Assembly: GCA_002307135.1 (NCBI GenBank)
Contig: DBTQ01000021.1
Span: 1 to 21,399, forward strand
DNA from: Bacteroidetes bacterium UBA1312
GTDB lineage: Bacteria > Bacteroidota > Bacteroidia > Chitinophagales > Chitinophagaceae
Reading direction: 5' to 3'
DNA length: 21,399 nt
Part shown: positions 8,001-15,471 of the stretch, piece by piece
Numbering within the stretch: the first letter of the stretch is position 1
How the letters are laid out: every line of letters starts with the position of its first letter
The notes under the pieces: generated by a model
What the model was told of the DNA's origin: nothing
The model's database searches: none
What the model saw: the letters and a program-made list of their open reading frames with translations, nothing else
Program-made: the position numbers and the translations under genes

Positions 8001-9652
8001 GGGTGCTGTACTAAAGTATAATACAGTTGGTTGCCGGATATATCCCAGCCATCAGAATAGTTGATGGTGTACCCTCCAGTACTTGACGTAGGTGTATAAG
8101 AAGAAGTTAGCTTACCCCAGTTATCATAAGTAAAGGTAGCGATTAACCCATCTACGCCTGTTGCAGAGAGTGGATTACCCCAGAATTTATGGTAGGTTTT
8201 ATAGCTAATGTCTCCTAAGGGATTGGTTTCTTTTATAGGGAACCTGCCTTTTGTATCGTATTCGTAAGCAGTGCTGGGGCATAGACTTGGGTCAATTAAT
8301 GAGGGATTGGCTGTTTTGCTGCTGCTAAGCACATTGCCATAGGCATCATAGGTATAGTTTTGAACGATGGCATAGAGTGCTGTTTTTGTACCAGGATAGC
8401 TGGCGGAACTGATTACACGACCAAGGGCATCATAAGAGATGTCCATTTTGTTGGAAACACTGGATTGGCTGCCTCTTTGGCTTGTAACGGTGGATGAGGA
8501 TGGCTTGTTGGGGATGGCTGATCCTGCGGTGGCCGTAAAGGTAGTTGCTGTAGATGACGAAAACGCTTCCGGACCGCCTGTGCTGGTACTGGAGGTATTG
8601 GTTACATTCCCATTAGCATCGTAACTACTATTACTTACTGTAGTGATTCCTTTTAAAAGGTCTTGTGCTGTAGTGGATGTTGCTTGTTGTGTAAAGCAAT
8701 AACCGGTACCTATTCGGTTAAAGCTAACGGTATTATCTGTTTGTGATAATTGTGTACCTGTGCTATTTAAAAAAGTCTTAGTCGTTTTTGGATAGGATAC
8801 ATAAAAATCAGTATTGAGGTCATAGGTATTTTCTGTGCGAATACCGGCATTGAGTGCATTCGTAGTTACTTTTTGAAAGCCCAATAAGCCACGTCCTGTA
8901 CGGTGCAGAAGCATGTTTTCGTAAGTAAAATTAGCGGTATTGGTACCTCCTATACCATCAGGAGATTTCATTGAAGTCACCACATAACTGGGGTATTGCC
9001 CGTTGGTTATGGGATAGGTAGCGCCGGTACCTTTGGTATAAAAAGATGCAGATCCTGTTCCTGCTGTAAGCGGCTTGTATTGAAATTCAGTGGTACGGTT
9101 AAAACCATCCGTTACTTTTTGCAGCAAATGGGATTGACCACCTTTATTGAAATAGGTATTCTGTAAATAGTAGGATGAACCTTTCGCAAACGAAAATTCT
9201 CGTTTGCCATCTCCATCAACATCAGTGATTAACGTGTTTACATTAGGAGAGAGTCTTCCTGTGGATAATAAATAGGGTTGAAAATCATACTGAATACTAG
9301 TTCCAACACCAAATCCCCTTAAATAATAAACATTAAAATCATCTTTATCATTGTAATCGTCAAAATTTGAACAATATGATCTTTCATGTAAAATATCAGC
9401 TTTACCATCACCATTAAAATCCGCTATAAAGATCTGATCTGGGTTTCCATAATCACAATGCGATTGAAATTCAGCACCCGTTTGAAATTTAAACTCATTG
9501 CCTTCAAAGGTTTTACCTGTTGATAATCCTACCTCCCATAAATCAGCCACTTTACTTTTCGTCAATATATCATCTTTACCATCACCATTAAAATCACCAA
9601 TACCTATTATATCATGATAGTCTTTAGTTGGATAACCAAGAGTGGCTATCAA
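5045..9652 (-). CDS. RHS protein, C-terminal part: FG-GAP, YD repeats, RHS core and Gly-rich tip
   Basis: This 1,535-codon frame is the continuation of the N-terminal part at 9680-11575, in the same reading frame after one TAG codon. Its only nearby start is a TTG, so independent translation is doubtful. Order: three FG-GAP/VCBS calcium-type motifs (DFNGDGKDDI, DFNGDGKADI, DVDGDGKREF) in the first 150 residues; a TcB-like middle region with YPSYVVTSMKSPDG and RGLLGFQKV; many YD repeats (about residues 390-1100, for example YDAFGQLKG, YDSRGNETS); the RHS core (about 1100-1210: TDHLGSI, YDAWGRERNP, YRGYTGHEM, MNGRMYDPINGRM, NPMKYTDPSG); then a tip of about 325 residues. The tip is rich in Gly, Ser, Tyr and predicted beta strands, with no motif I recognise. 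By analogy to TcB-TcC and RHS toxins, the repeats would form a hollow shell enclosing the tip. Confidence 0.85.
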   Translation of the reverse strand: MIATLGYPTKDYHDIIGIGDFNGDGKDDILTKSKVADLWEVGLSTGKTFEGNEFKFQTGAEFQSHCDYGNPDQIFIADFNGDGKADILHERSYCSNFDDYNDKDDFNVYYLRGFGVGTSIQYDFQPYLLSTGRLSPNVNTLITDVDGDGKREFSFAKGSSYYLQNTYFNKGGQSHLLQKVTDGFNRTTEFQYKPLTAGTGSASFYTKGTGATYPITNGQYPSYVVTSMKSPDGIGGTNTANFTYENMLLHRTGRGLLGFQKVTTNALNAGIRTENTYDLNTDFYVSYPKTTKTFLNSTGTQLSQTDNTVSFNRIGTGYCFTQQATSTTAQDLLKGITTVSNSSYDANGNVTNTSSTSTGGPEAFSSSTATTFTATAGSAIPNKPSSSTVTSQRGSQSSVSNKMDISYDALGRVISSASYPGTKTALYAIVQNYTYDAYGNVLSSSKTANPSLIDPSLCPSTAYEYDTKGRFPIKETNPLGDISYKTYHKFWGNPLSATGVDGLIATFTYDNWGKLTSSYTPTSSTGGYTINYSDGWDISGNQLYYTLVQHPGAPDIKTWYDQLGRGIKIQKETFGSAWTTAVTTYDAKGNVATSTNNYLATETPVTTTNSYDALNRISSSTNVFGTTSYAYSLGSGMATTTVTEPDGKIKITTTDALGKVLKSSNGIAGTVHFTYDSRGNETSTAIGTTSGPIQSLITKQYDDWGRLTSMKDPDAGTTTYAYDAFGQLKGQTDPKGKFTFVTRDVMGRAIQKTLDGYTTNYTYYGATKGYQIQQTQVTGPEGTVTDAYDYNIGGTLKDATKTINGAVMAKHFAYDTYNNLTTTTYWPSNFSTLHTYDANSYLQTISSNASGTPKTLYQATSMNGNGQTTAYTRVDGQPATTDYYNGIVTGYHTPGIQDLTITYDYTNGNIMERNDHIAGTNETFTYDAIDRLTQSAPQKYTSPTATYIPINITYDNNFWGSLGRILAKTDAGTYNYGGMTTPVARNAVLSVTDPMTLISHADQNITYTAFHKANSITENVGSPATPYTQTFVYDANEDRAYSQQIQGGTTAIKRWYMGDYERAYNATSGMKDVHYISGPAGLCGIVVGNAGTGFSYYATYTDHLGSIVAVTNQSATIVARQSYDAWGRERNPDTWDYAMPLTTKPDWLYRGYTGHEMLPEFDLINMNGRMYDPINGRMMRPDNYVQAPLNAQSYNRYSYCWNNPMKYTDPSGDILLWATFSIGGDSRGGVNVSATGGVGLPGILSAQVTVGHDFGSGNTYVGVGGTASGVTATVGWGTQTGYTANVGVGLGFDGSGINSNITGAGVGWTQNGGAYTYALGMVVNENGEVSVDGSFSYSYAVAYSTVRLNGGPLVASNGSKPPYFDPQEGWILDNAEIVLHRWQYGVDAGNYAPYVPYIPEAYYHIPAAYGLSIPVVVNGITGFTFSFNVGIVNNQFHGWFTPGYSVGTPEASIGLGLFAGYYLGSEKPTFESYMGWSDNVSIPIPTIGSFNYSQSLDDNGNLMWRTYQINRTLSTNNMLPGNSANYSKTYSIPLW
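6018..6356. repeat. RHS core DNA shared with the orphan cassette
   Basis: This is the partner of 2566-2907. Inside the large gene it lies directly upstream of the variable tip, so it marks the point where tip exchange by homologous recombination could occur. Confidence 0.75.
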
Positions 9653-9679
9653 TTTGAAAGAATACTCTCCAGTACTTGC

Positions 9680-9682
9680 CTA
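9680..9682 (-). other. In-frame amber codon splitting the RHS gene
   Basis: The codons read Ser-Val-Glu-TAG-Ala-Ser-Thr-Gly-Glu-Tyr and both sides are in one frame (the TTG at 9650-9652 is 10 codons beyond the TAG). The neighbouring sequence is an uninterrupted FG-GAP region, so one substitution, for example CAG to TAG, explains the break. Other genes here also end in TAG (3053-3472, 4374-4925), which argues against a genome-wide reassignment of TAG. Confidence 0.85.
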
Positions 9683-11575
9683 TTCAACAGAATAAACATA
9701 AGTATAAGATCCATCGGTATACATAATATCCGTTTTCCCATCACCATCAAAATCTAATGCATATATATCTTTATTCATTAGATTATTAGCCATAATTTCA
9801 TCATAAACCGATAAGCTGGCAGGATTCATTAATGGCATATCTACAGTCCTCTTTCCAGGAAAAGAAACAAAAGCATGATTTACTTCAACATGGTAAGTGA
9901 CCCCTGTACCGGAATATACTGTCCTTGTGAAATACATATAGTCTGTACGCTTATCACCATCGAAATCACCTAAAATTATATTATTCTTGCCAACAAATTC
10001 ATGAGGAATAATTGAATTTAATGCGGGATCGGTTGATGGAGGAATAGTTGCTGGATGATAGTACATTTTATCAAAACTAAATCCGGGACTACTAGATCTT
10101 GAATAATAAATAGAAATACTATCAAACGTTGTTAATCCAACCGCATTTGTTGTAGATTTTAAAAACAATAAATCATCTTTCCCATCACCATCAAAGTCAG
10201 ATGTTACAAAATTCTTAGAATTGCTACTATTGTGATTGAACGAGACCAAATATTTACCATCATCTGCCCAAGAATCACTAGCTCCTGATAATGGCATATA
10301 AGAACCTGTTGTTCCACTAGGGTCAGACTTATAAATAATAAAATCTTTATACCCTCTGCCTATTTCAGAGGCATCATCCCCAAACCTAAAATCATTATAT
10401 TTATAATGAGCAGTTAGAATTTCTGTTTTGCCATCGCCATCAAAATCACCTGAAAAAACATCCGCATTTGTTGCCGTTCCTGAATATTTCCATGTAACAT
10501 CGATATTTGATCCTACTGTTGTAGGACCAATCTCCAAATCACCATATTTAAACCTTGAGTCTCCTAATGCAACGCCATCATTCTGTGCATATTCAATTAC
10601 ATTTTTCAAGTATGACTTTACATTATTAAATGAATAATTAAACGCATATTTTTTCATTCGATCACCCTCTGCATAAACAGTTATATTATCCAACAAATAC
10701 CTAGAAGCAACTGAACTACCGGCATCATAAAAATTATGCTTATCTGTTCTTACAACATAAGAAAATTTAATGACATTATAAGGAGCCAAACCTGTACTCG
10801 CATTACCTGTATAGTCTATTTCTGCCAGCTGTACATCCCTTCCGTCATTATCCTGCTTGTTAAGGGTTGTTGGGTAGGTGATGGGGTCATTACCATTGTT
10901 GGTATTGGTGTATATGAAGGTGATATAGTTACCATTTACATCCTGTATTTTGTTGAGTCGCCACACCATTACTACAGTACCATCATTGGTCATTGTCCGG
11001 GAGTCTGTAGAATTACCAAATTCCATAATCGTACCGTCTTTACTCACTACTTTAAAATACTGAGGTCCGCCACCTACACTACCATAAGAAGTAGTAACTG
11101 AATAGTTTTCACTTTCTGTACGGTAAGTAGTACCATTAGCGCCATTTGTACCTGTTACTGTAGATAGACGAGTGCCATCCATCAGAAAAGCATCGTCATT
11201 GGTATAAGTTACAGAACCTACTTTATTGTCGTGGAATAGATCTTTACCTCCACGGGTTATGACAGATGAGCCCGATAAATTCCAGCCTTGCCCTAATAGT
11301 CCATTGCTCCCATGTGAATTATATTCAATAGAAAGGTTAGGTACTATTCCATGTGTACCTGGCGGACATTTAATAGGAATGGAATAAGTGGCAGCTCCAC
11401 TGGGTGTAGTACCAGCAGTTGCATCAATACTACCTACCGCTTTAGACAAGTCAATGGTCTTGGCAAAGGTGGTATTGTCATAAAGTGGGGAGTAGGTTAC
11501 CGATTGGGCATTCGTGTGCTGAATGTTCAGGACAAAAAGCAAAGCAACAAGGATTCTGGGCAAAACTGTTTTCAT
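9680..11575 (-). CDS. SpvB-like RHS protein, N-terminal part (ends at in-frame amber)
   Basis: The ATG at 11573-11575 gives a clean signal peptide (MKTVLPRILVALLFVLNI...NAQS). An upstream in-frame ATG at 11626 lies at or before the proximal promoter and adds a poor leader, so I chose 11575. The 631 codons carry an SpvB/TcB-type N-terminal domain (AVGSIDATAGTTPSGAATYS, then SIEYNSHGSNGLLGQGWNLSG), then FG-GAP/VCBS motifs near residues 376, 458, 535 and 606 (DFDGDGKTEI, DFDGDGKDDL, DFDGDKRTDY, DFDGDGKTDI). The frame stops at TAG 9680-9682 and continues without shift into the RHS part, for a combined length of about 2,180 codons. The full protein would be a secreted shell-forming toxin carrier in one chain. 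As read, this gene yields only the N-terminal segment without repeats, core or tip. Confidence 0.85.
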   Translation of the reverse strand: MKTVLPRILVALLFVLNIQHTNAQSVTYSPLYDNTTFAKTIDLSKAVGSIDATAGTTPSGAATYSIPIKCPPGTHGIVPNLSIEYNSHGSNGLLGQGWNLSGSSVITRGGKDLFHDNKVGSVTYTNDDAFLMDGTRLSTVTGTNGANGTTYRTESENYSVTTSYGSVGGGPQYFKVVSKDGTIMEFGNSTDSRTMTNDGTVVMVWRLNKIQDVNGNYITFIYTNTNNGNDPITYPTTLNKQDNDGRDVQLAEIDYTGNASTGLAPYNVIKFSYVVRTDKHNFYDAGSSVASRYLLDNITVYAEGDRMKKYAFNYSFNNVKSYLKNVIEYAQNDGVALGDSRFKYGDLEIGPTTVGSNIDVTWKYSGTATNADVFSGDFDGDGKTEILTAHYKYNDFRFGDDASEIGRGYKDFIIYKSDPSGTTGSYMPLSGASDSWADDGKYLVSFNHNSSNSKNFVTSDFDGDGKDDLLFLKSTTNAVGLTTFDSISIYYSRSSSPGFSFDKMYYHPATIPPSTDPALNSIIPHEFVGKNNIILGDFDGDKRTDYMYFTRTVYSGTGVTYHVEVNHAFVSFPGKRTVDMPLMNPASLSVYDEIMANNLMNKDIYALDFDGDGKTDIMYTDGSYTYVYSVE

Positions 11576-11595
11576 ATGGTTATTGAAATGTTGGG

Positions 11596-11626
11596 CAAAG
11601 GTAAATGAATGAAGAGCACATTTCAA
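11596..11626 (-). promoter_or_regulatory. Proximal Bacteroidota-type promoter of the RHS gene
   Basis: On the minus strand TTG (11624-11626), a 20-base spacer and TACCTTTG (11596-11603) match the Bacteroidota primary-sigma pattern (TTG/TTTG near -33, TAnnTTTG near -7). Transcription would start about 14 bases before the ATG at 11575. This supports that start over the ATG at 11626. Confidence 0.55.
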
Positions 11627-11719
11627 TAATTTTATAGAAACTATAAGTTATTTTATAATAAAATATCAATTAATTTTATTATGTAATTATAAATCAATTT
11701 GGAAATAGAATTAGTCTAT

Positions 11720-11740
11720 TGATCTATATTTCATAGATCA
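11720..11740 (-). promoter_or_regulatory. 8-bp inverted repeat in the RHS leader region
   Basis: TGATCTAT and ATAGATCA form a perfect 8-bp inverted repeat with a 5-base loop. If the distal promoter at 11766-11798 is used, the hairpin would form about 20 bases into the leader RNA, where it could protect the transcript. It could equally be a protein-binding site. It lacks a T-run and is not a terminator. Confidence 0.35.
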
Positions 11741-11765
11741 TGGTGTTATTATATTATAATACATC

Positions 11766-11798
11766 CAAAAGTATAAGTAAGGGTATTACATTTCCAAA
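11766..11798 (-). promoter_or_regulatory. Distal Bacteroidota-type promoter upstream of the RHS gene
   Basis: On the minus strand TTTG (11795-11798), 21 bases and TACTTTTG (11766-11773) fit the TTTG/TAnnTTTG pattern. The start would be near 11759, leaving a leader of about 185 bases before the ATG at 11575. The paired direct repeats at 11807-11836 lie immediately upstream. Confidence 0.45.
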
Positions 11799-11806
11799 TA
11801 AAGTTT

Positions 11807-11836
11807 ACGAACGGTAGTAAAAAGTTTATAAGCGGT
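11807..11836 (-). promoter_or_regulatory. Paired direct repeats matching a LytTR-type binding site
   Basis: On the minus strand ACCGCTTAT, 12 bases, ACCGTTCGT. LytTR-domain regulators are known to bind two imperfect 9-bp direct repeats of the form [TA][AC][CA]GTTN[AG][TG] spaced by 12-13 bp. The proximal repeat matches at all nine positions and the distal at all but one. The repeated unit extends beyond the 9-mers (AAACTTT follows both). The pair sits at about -48 to -77 from the predicted distal start, the usual place for an activator. No LytTR gene is in the window. Confidence 0.5.
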
Positions 11837-11925
11837 AAAAAAACAGCTCAGATGGAAGTCGAAAATTCAAAAATATTGTACTCGAAATCTCAATAGCTGT
11901 TTTAGCTGGATAATCATTCGACAAT

Positions 11926-11964
11926 AAAAAGAGCGGCGACAAATAAATTGTCGCCGCTCTTTTT
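11926..11964. terminator. Strong bidirectional intrinsic terminator after the RND operon
   Basis: AAAAAGAGCGGCGACAA (11926-11942) and its exact complement (11948-11964) form a perfect 17-bp stem with a 5-base loop, GC-rich in the middle and flanked by A/T runs on both sides. It lies 20 bases past the stop of the RND pump gene and would end that transcript. It would also stop plus-strand transcription coming from the RHS side. The stretch from here to the RHS start holds only the regulatory sites listed; I see no gene in it. Confidence 0.9.
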
Positions 11965-11984
11965 ATTCAATTATACTGTTGTGT

Positions 11985-14900
11985 TTATTTATTCATGTAC
12001 GCACCTACTCCGGCACGTTTTCTTTTGATCCATGCTTTTAAGCGGAAGCTCAATAAGCACATAACCGGTACGATAATCAGTGTAAGGAATGTAGCGAAGC
12101 TCAATCCGTAGATCATCGTCCAAGCCAACGGCCCCCAGAAAGCAACGTTATCGCCACCGAAGAATATATGTGGGTTGAACTCTGTAAACAAGGTCGAAAA
12201 GTCTATATTGAGCCCTACTGCCAACGGAATCAAACCAAGTATGGCTGCTGTGGCGGTGAGTATTACAGGAGTCATACGGGTACGACCAGCTTCTACTATG
12301 GCCTCATAAGGCTCCATGCCCTCTTCCAGCATCAGATCCATAAACTCGACCAGCAATATACCATTCCGCACCACAATACCTGCGAGCGCTACAATACCGA
12401 TACCACTCATCACTATAGAGAAGTTGATTTTGAAGATACCCACACCCAGCAATACACCGAATACACTAAAGATAATTTCGGACATGATAATGAGCGTACG
12501 ACTCAAAGAGTTGAACTGCATAATCAATATCAGGAAGATGAGCAATACGGCTATGCCCATAGCACCGCCTAAGAAGCTCATAGTTTCTGCTTGGTCTTCC
12601 TGTTGTCCACCCATTTTGATGATGATACCCGGAGGCGCTTTGAAGTTGACTACTTCATCTCCAATGGCTTTTACTACTTCATTCTCATTGAATCCACCCA
12701 ATACGTTAGAAGACAGAGAAATGATTCTCTTCATATCCTTACGTTTGATACCACCATAGGTACTGCCATAATGCACGTCGGCAAATGCACTCACCGGTAC
12801 CTGACGGATAACACCACCCATACCCATATCGCGATATACAATCGGCATGTTGCGTATGGCATCTACGTCTTCGCGCTGTCCGGGCATCAATCGTAGTGTG
12901 ATGGGGTAATCGTCATTGTCATCACGGAAGCGGGAAATTTCCTTACCAAATACTGCTGTACGCAATCCTCCGGCTACCTGACCTGTAGTAATACCTTCAG
13001 TATTCATACGCTCACGGTCCATATCAAAAACAATTTCCGGTTTGTTGGCCTGAAAGTCACTACGCAATTCTTCCACACCTGCTATTTGTTTTGATTCGAC
13101 ATAACGTTTCAATCTTTCTGATGTACTGATTAATGAATCGAGATTATCGCCTGTGATATCAATTACAATTGGTTTAGGCAATGGGGGACCACTGCTTTCT
13201 TTATCGACAGTAACTTCTGCACCCGGCACATCCTGCACCGCTGCACGTATCCGCTCCATATATTCGGCAGTAGATTTGCCATGCCGTTTAGCAAACTCTA
13301 CATAAGCCACCGTAATCTTTCCTTTGTTGGGGAAGTCGCCGACCTCGCCACTATTGGGATCGATGGCACCTACTGTTACATTGGAGATCACCGATTTTAC
13401 AATTTCATTTTTCTTGTTGTGCTCCAAGTCTATATCCAGTGCTTTATACACTCTTTTTTCGAGCTTACCCAGCACTTCGTTGGTATAGGCCTGATCGGTA
13501 CCTACCGGCATATTGAGATATACGTAAGTAAAGTTGGGTTCGCCACTCGGGAAGAATACCACTTTGGCACCACGCACCACCATCAATGTAATAGCTAATC
13601 CAAATATTGCAGCCATAATGCCTAATGTAATAAACGGACGGTGTAACGCTTTTTTGAGCCAGCGGGTGTACCATTCCTGAAACGAAGGCCAAACTTTGTT
13701 TTGAAACGAATGAATCCATTTTTCGAAAACAAATTTTTCCAATAATATAAAGAGGTATATAAAGACCAAGAAGTTACCAAAGCCCCATGATTGGAACACA
13801 TAAGCAATAGCAATGAGGGAAAGGAATACAACGAGTATTACTTTGTCGCGCTTACCCCATTTGCGTTTGCCGGTATCGCTGGCATCGTGCGGTTTCATAA
13901 AATCAACGGCAAATACAGGGTTGATAATATAAGCCACCATCAATGATGCAATAAGGGTAATGATGAGGGTAATAGGTAGGAAGAACATAAACTGACCAAT
14001 TACACCCTTCCAAAATGCCAGTGGAATAAACGGAATCAATGTAGTAACAGTACCGGAAAGTACAGGTAAGAACACTTCGCCTGTGGCCAATTTTGCAGCC
14101 TTCTTAATGGGTACTTTACCATTGTCGAATATACGGTGTGTATTTTCAATCACCACAATCGCATCATCCACCACTATACCCAGTGCGAGCAGGAAGGAGA
14201 ACAGTACAATCATATTGAGGGTAAAGCCAATGGATGGCATCACCAAGAATGCGATAGCACAAGAAAGAGGTACAGACATGGCAACAAAGAGGGCATTGGT
14301 AACACCCATAAAGAACATCAGAATCAGTGTTACGAGTATAAAGCCAATGATGATCGTATTGATCAGATCGTGCAGGGTCGTTTTAGTCGTTTCTGACTGA
14401 TCGCCCGTTACTACAATGCTCAAATCTTTAGGCAATTCTTCTTTTTGCATTTTTGTAATCAAGGCCTGAATCTTATCAGAGGCATCAATCAAATTCTGAC
14501 CTTTAGCTTTAATCACGTTGAGGGTAATTACGTTTTTACCATCGAGTCGTGCATAGCTTTTTTGTTCTTCAAAATTATCTCTTACAACAGCAATGTCTTT
14601 TAGATAAATGGATTTGCCTTGCTGATTGCGTACAATAATATTACCAATCTGTTCGGCCGATTTGAACTCGTTGCGTACACTCAGGATACGTTTTTGATTA
14701 TTCATAGCCACCTCACCTGCTGTAGCCGAAACATTCTCTGAAGCAATAGTACGTTCCACATCGTCGAAGGTCATGCCGGAAGCCTGCATCTTGTATAAGT
14801 CAAGATTGATTTGAATTTCGCGCTCCAGAGCGCCAACCATATCGACTCTTTTTATTTCTTTAAGCTCTTCGATATTGTCCTTCATCCGATCGGCATACTT

Positions 14901-15383
14901 CTTCAACCTGTTGAGGTCGTAGTTGCCCGAAAGATTGACATATAGTACCGGAACCTCTGAAAGGTCAATATCTTTAACCTCTGGTTCGTTGGGTAAATTT
15001 TTAGGTAAGTCGGTACGCGCCTTATCTACCGCATCTTTAACGTCGCGCTTCGCTTTATCGACTTGCACATCGGTATTGAATTCTACAATAACAACAGAAT
15101 AATCCTGAAAAGAATTGCTGGTCACCTTCTTGACGCCGGTAAGATTTTTTACTTGCTTTTCAATAGGTTTGGTTACCAGGTTTTCCATATTCTCCGGCGA
15201 TGTACCCGGGTATATGGTTTGTACGATAATCTGTGGCAACTTGATTTCCGGAAACTGTTCCTTCGGCAAATTGAGGTACACCATCAACCCCATAAAGGTG
15301 ACAATGATGGTGAGTATGTATATAGCAGTTCGATTGTCTATCGACCAACTGGATAGTTTGAACTCTTTGGCTTTATCTTTCAT
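11985..15383 (-). CDS. RND efflux transporter permease (AcrB/HAE1-like)
   Basis: This inner-membrane pump of about 1,132 residues uses proton flow to export compounds. The ATG at 15383 was chosen over a GTG 11 codons upstream because LSSWSIDNRTAIY is the usual start region of the Bacteroidota family. Family signs include FPEIKLPQIIVQTIYPGTSPENMENLVTKPIE near the N terminus, the helix-4 motif GIVVDDAIVVIENTHR with paired Asp residues near 403-404 (proton relay), two large periplasmic domains, and a second half ending VVRNGILLVEFMDL...RMTPVILTA. An insert in the central region (about residues 500-570) adds extra hydrophobic segments, often seen in Bacteroidota members. It is the last gene of the TetR-TolC-adaptor-pump operon, about 90 bases after the adaptor stop, and is followed by a strong terminator. 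The substrate cannot be read from sequence. Confidence 0.93.
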   Translation of the reverse strand: MKDKAKEFKLSSWSIDNRTAIYILTIIVTFMGLMVYLNLPKEQFPEIKLPQIIVQTIYPGTSPENMENLVTKPIEKQVKNLTGVKKVTSNSFQDYSVVIVEFNTDVQVDKAKRDVKDAVDKARTDLPKNLPNEPEVKDIDLSEVPVLYVNLSGNYDLNRLKKYADRMKDNIEELKEIKRVDMVGALEREIQINLDLYKMQASGMTFDDVERTIASENVSATAGEVAMNNQKRILSVRNEFKSAEQIGNIIVRNQQGKSIYLKDIAVVRDNFEEQKSYARLDGKNVITLNVIKAKGQNLIDASDKIQALITKMQKEELPKDLSIVVTGDQSETTKTTLHDLINTIIIGFILVTLILMFFMGVTNALFVAMSVPLSCAIAFLVMPSIGFTLNMIVLFSFLLALGIVVDDAIVVIENTHRIFDNGKVPIKKAAKLATGEVFLPVLSGTVTTLIPFIPLAFWKGVIGQFMFFLPITLIITLIASLMVAYIINPVFAVDFMKPHDASDTGKRKWGKRDKVILVVFLSLIAIAYVFQSWGFGNFLVFIYLFILLEKFVFEKWIHSFQNKVWPSFQEWYTRWLKKALHRPFITLGIMAAIFGLAITLMVVRGAKVVFFPSGEPNFTYVYLNMPVGTDQAYTNEVLGKLEKRVYKALDIDLEHNKKNEIVKSVISNVTVGAIDPNSGEVGDFPNKGKITVAYVEFAKRHGKSTAEYMERIRAAVQDVPGAEVTVDKESSGPPLPKPIVIDITGDNLDSLISTSERLKRYVESKQIAGVEELRSDFQANKPEIVFDMDRERMNTEGITTGQVAGGLRTAVFGKEISRFRDDNDDYPITLRLMPGQREDVDAIRNMPIVYRDMGMGGVIRQVPVSAFADVHYGSTYGGIKRKDMKRIISLSSNVLGGFNENEVVKAIGDEVVNFKAPPGIIIKMGGQQEDQAETMSFLGGAMGIAVLLIFLILIMQFNSLSRTLIIMSEIIFSVFGVLLGVGIFKINFSIVMSGIGIVALAGIVVRNGILLVEFMDLMLEEGMEPYEAIVEAGRTRMTPVILTATAAILGLIPLAVGLNIDFSTLFTEFNPHIFFGGDNVAFWGPLAWTMIYGLSFATFLTLIIVPVMCLLSFRLKAWIKRKRAGVGAYMNK

Positions 15384-15471
15384 TGGAGTGTCTGATTGTT
15401 TAGTTTTAATTTTCACGCTACCCTGCTTTTGGCTAAGCGAAAATTATTTTTTGAAAAGGCCTGTCTTATAT

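Noticed and set aside
6400..8700. Open plus-strand frames and apparent repeats across the RHS region
   Set aside because: They are antisense shadows of the YD repeats; the long minus-strand frame with coherent RHS motifs explains the DNA. No CRISPR-like spacing of identical repeats is present.
9680..9682. TAG recoded as a sense codon throughout the genome
   Set aside because: TAG ends at least two neighbouring genes (3053-3472 and 4374-4925) at natural C termini, so general reassignment is unlikely.
9650..9682. A frameshift between the two halves of the RHS gene
   Set aside because: The two frames are in the same phase (30 bases between corresponding codon ends); only a stop codon separates them.
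11576..11626. Upstream ATG at 11626 as the start of the SpvB-like protein
   Set aside because: It would place the proximal TAnnTTTG promoter inside the gene and put 17 polar residues before an otherwise standard signal peptide.
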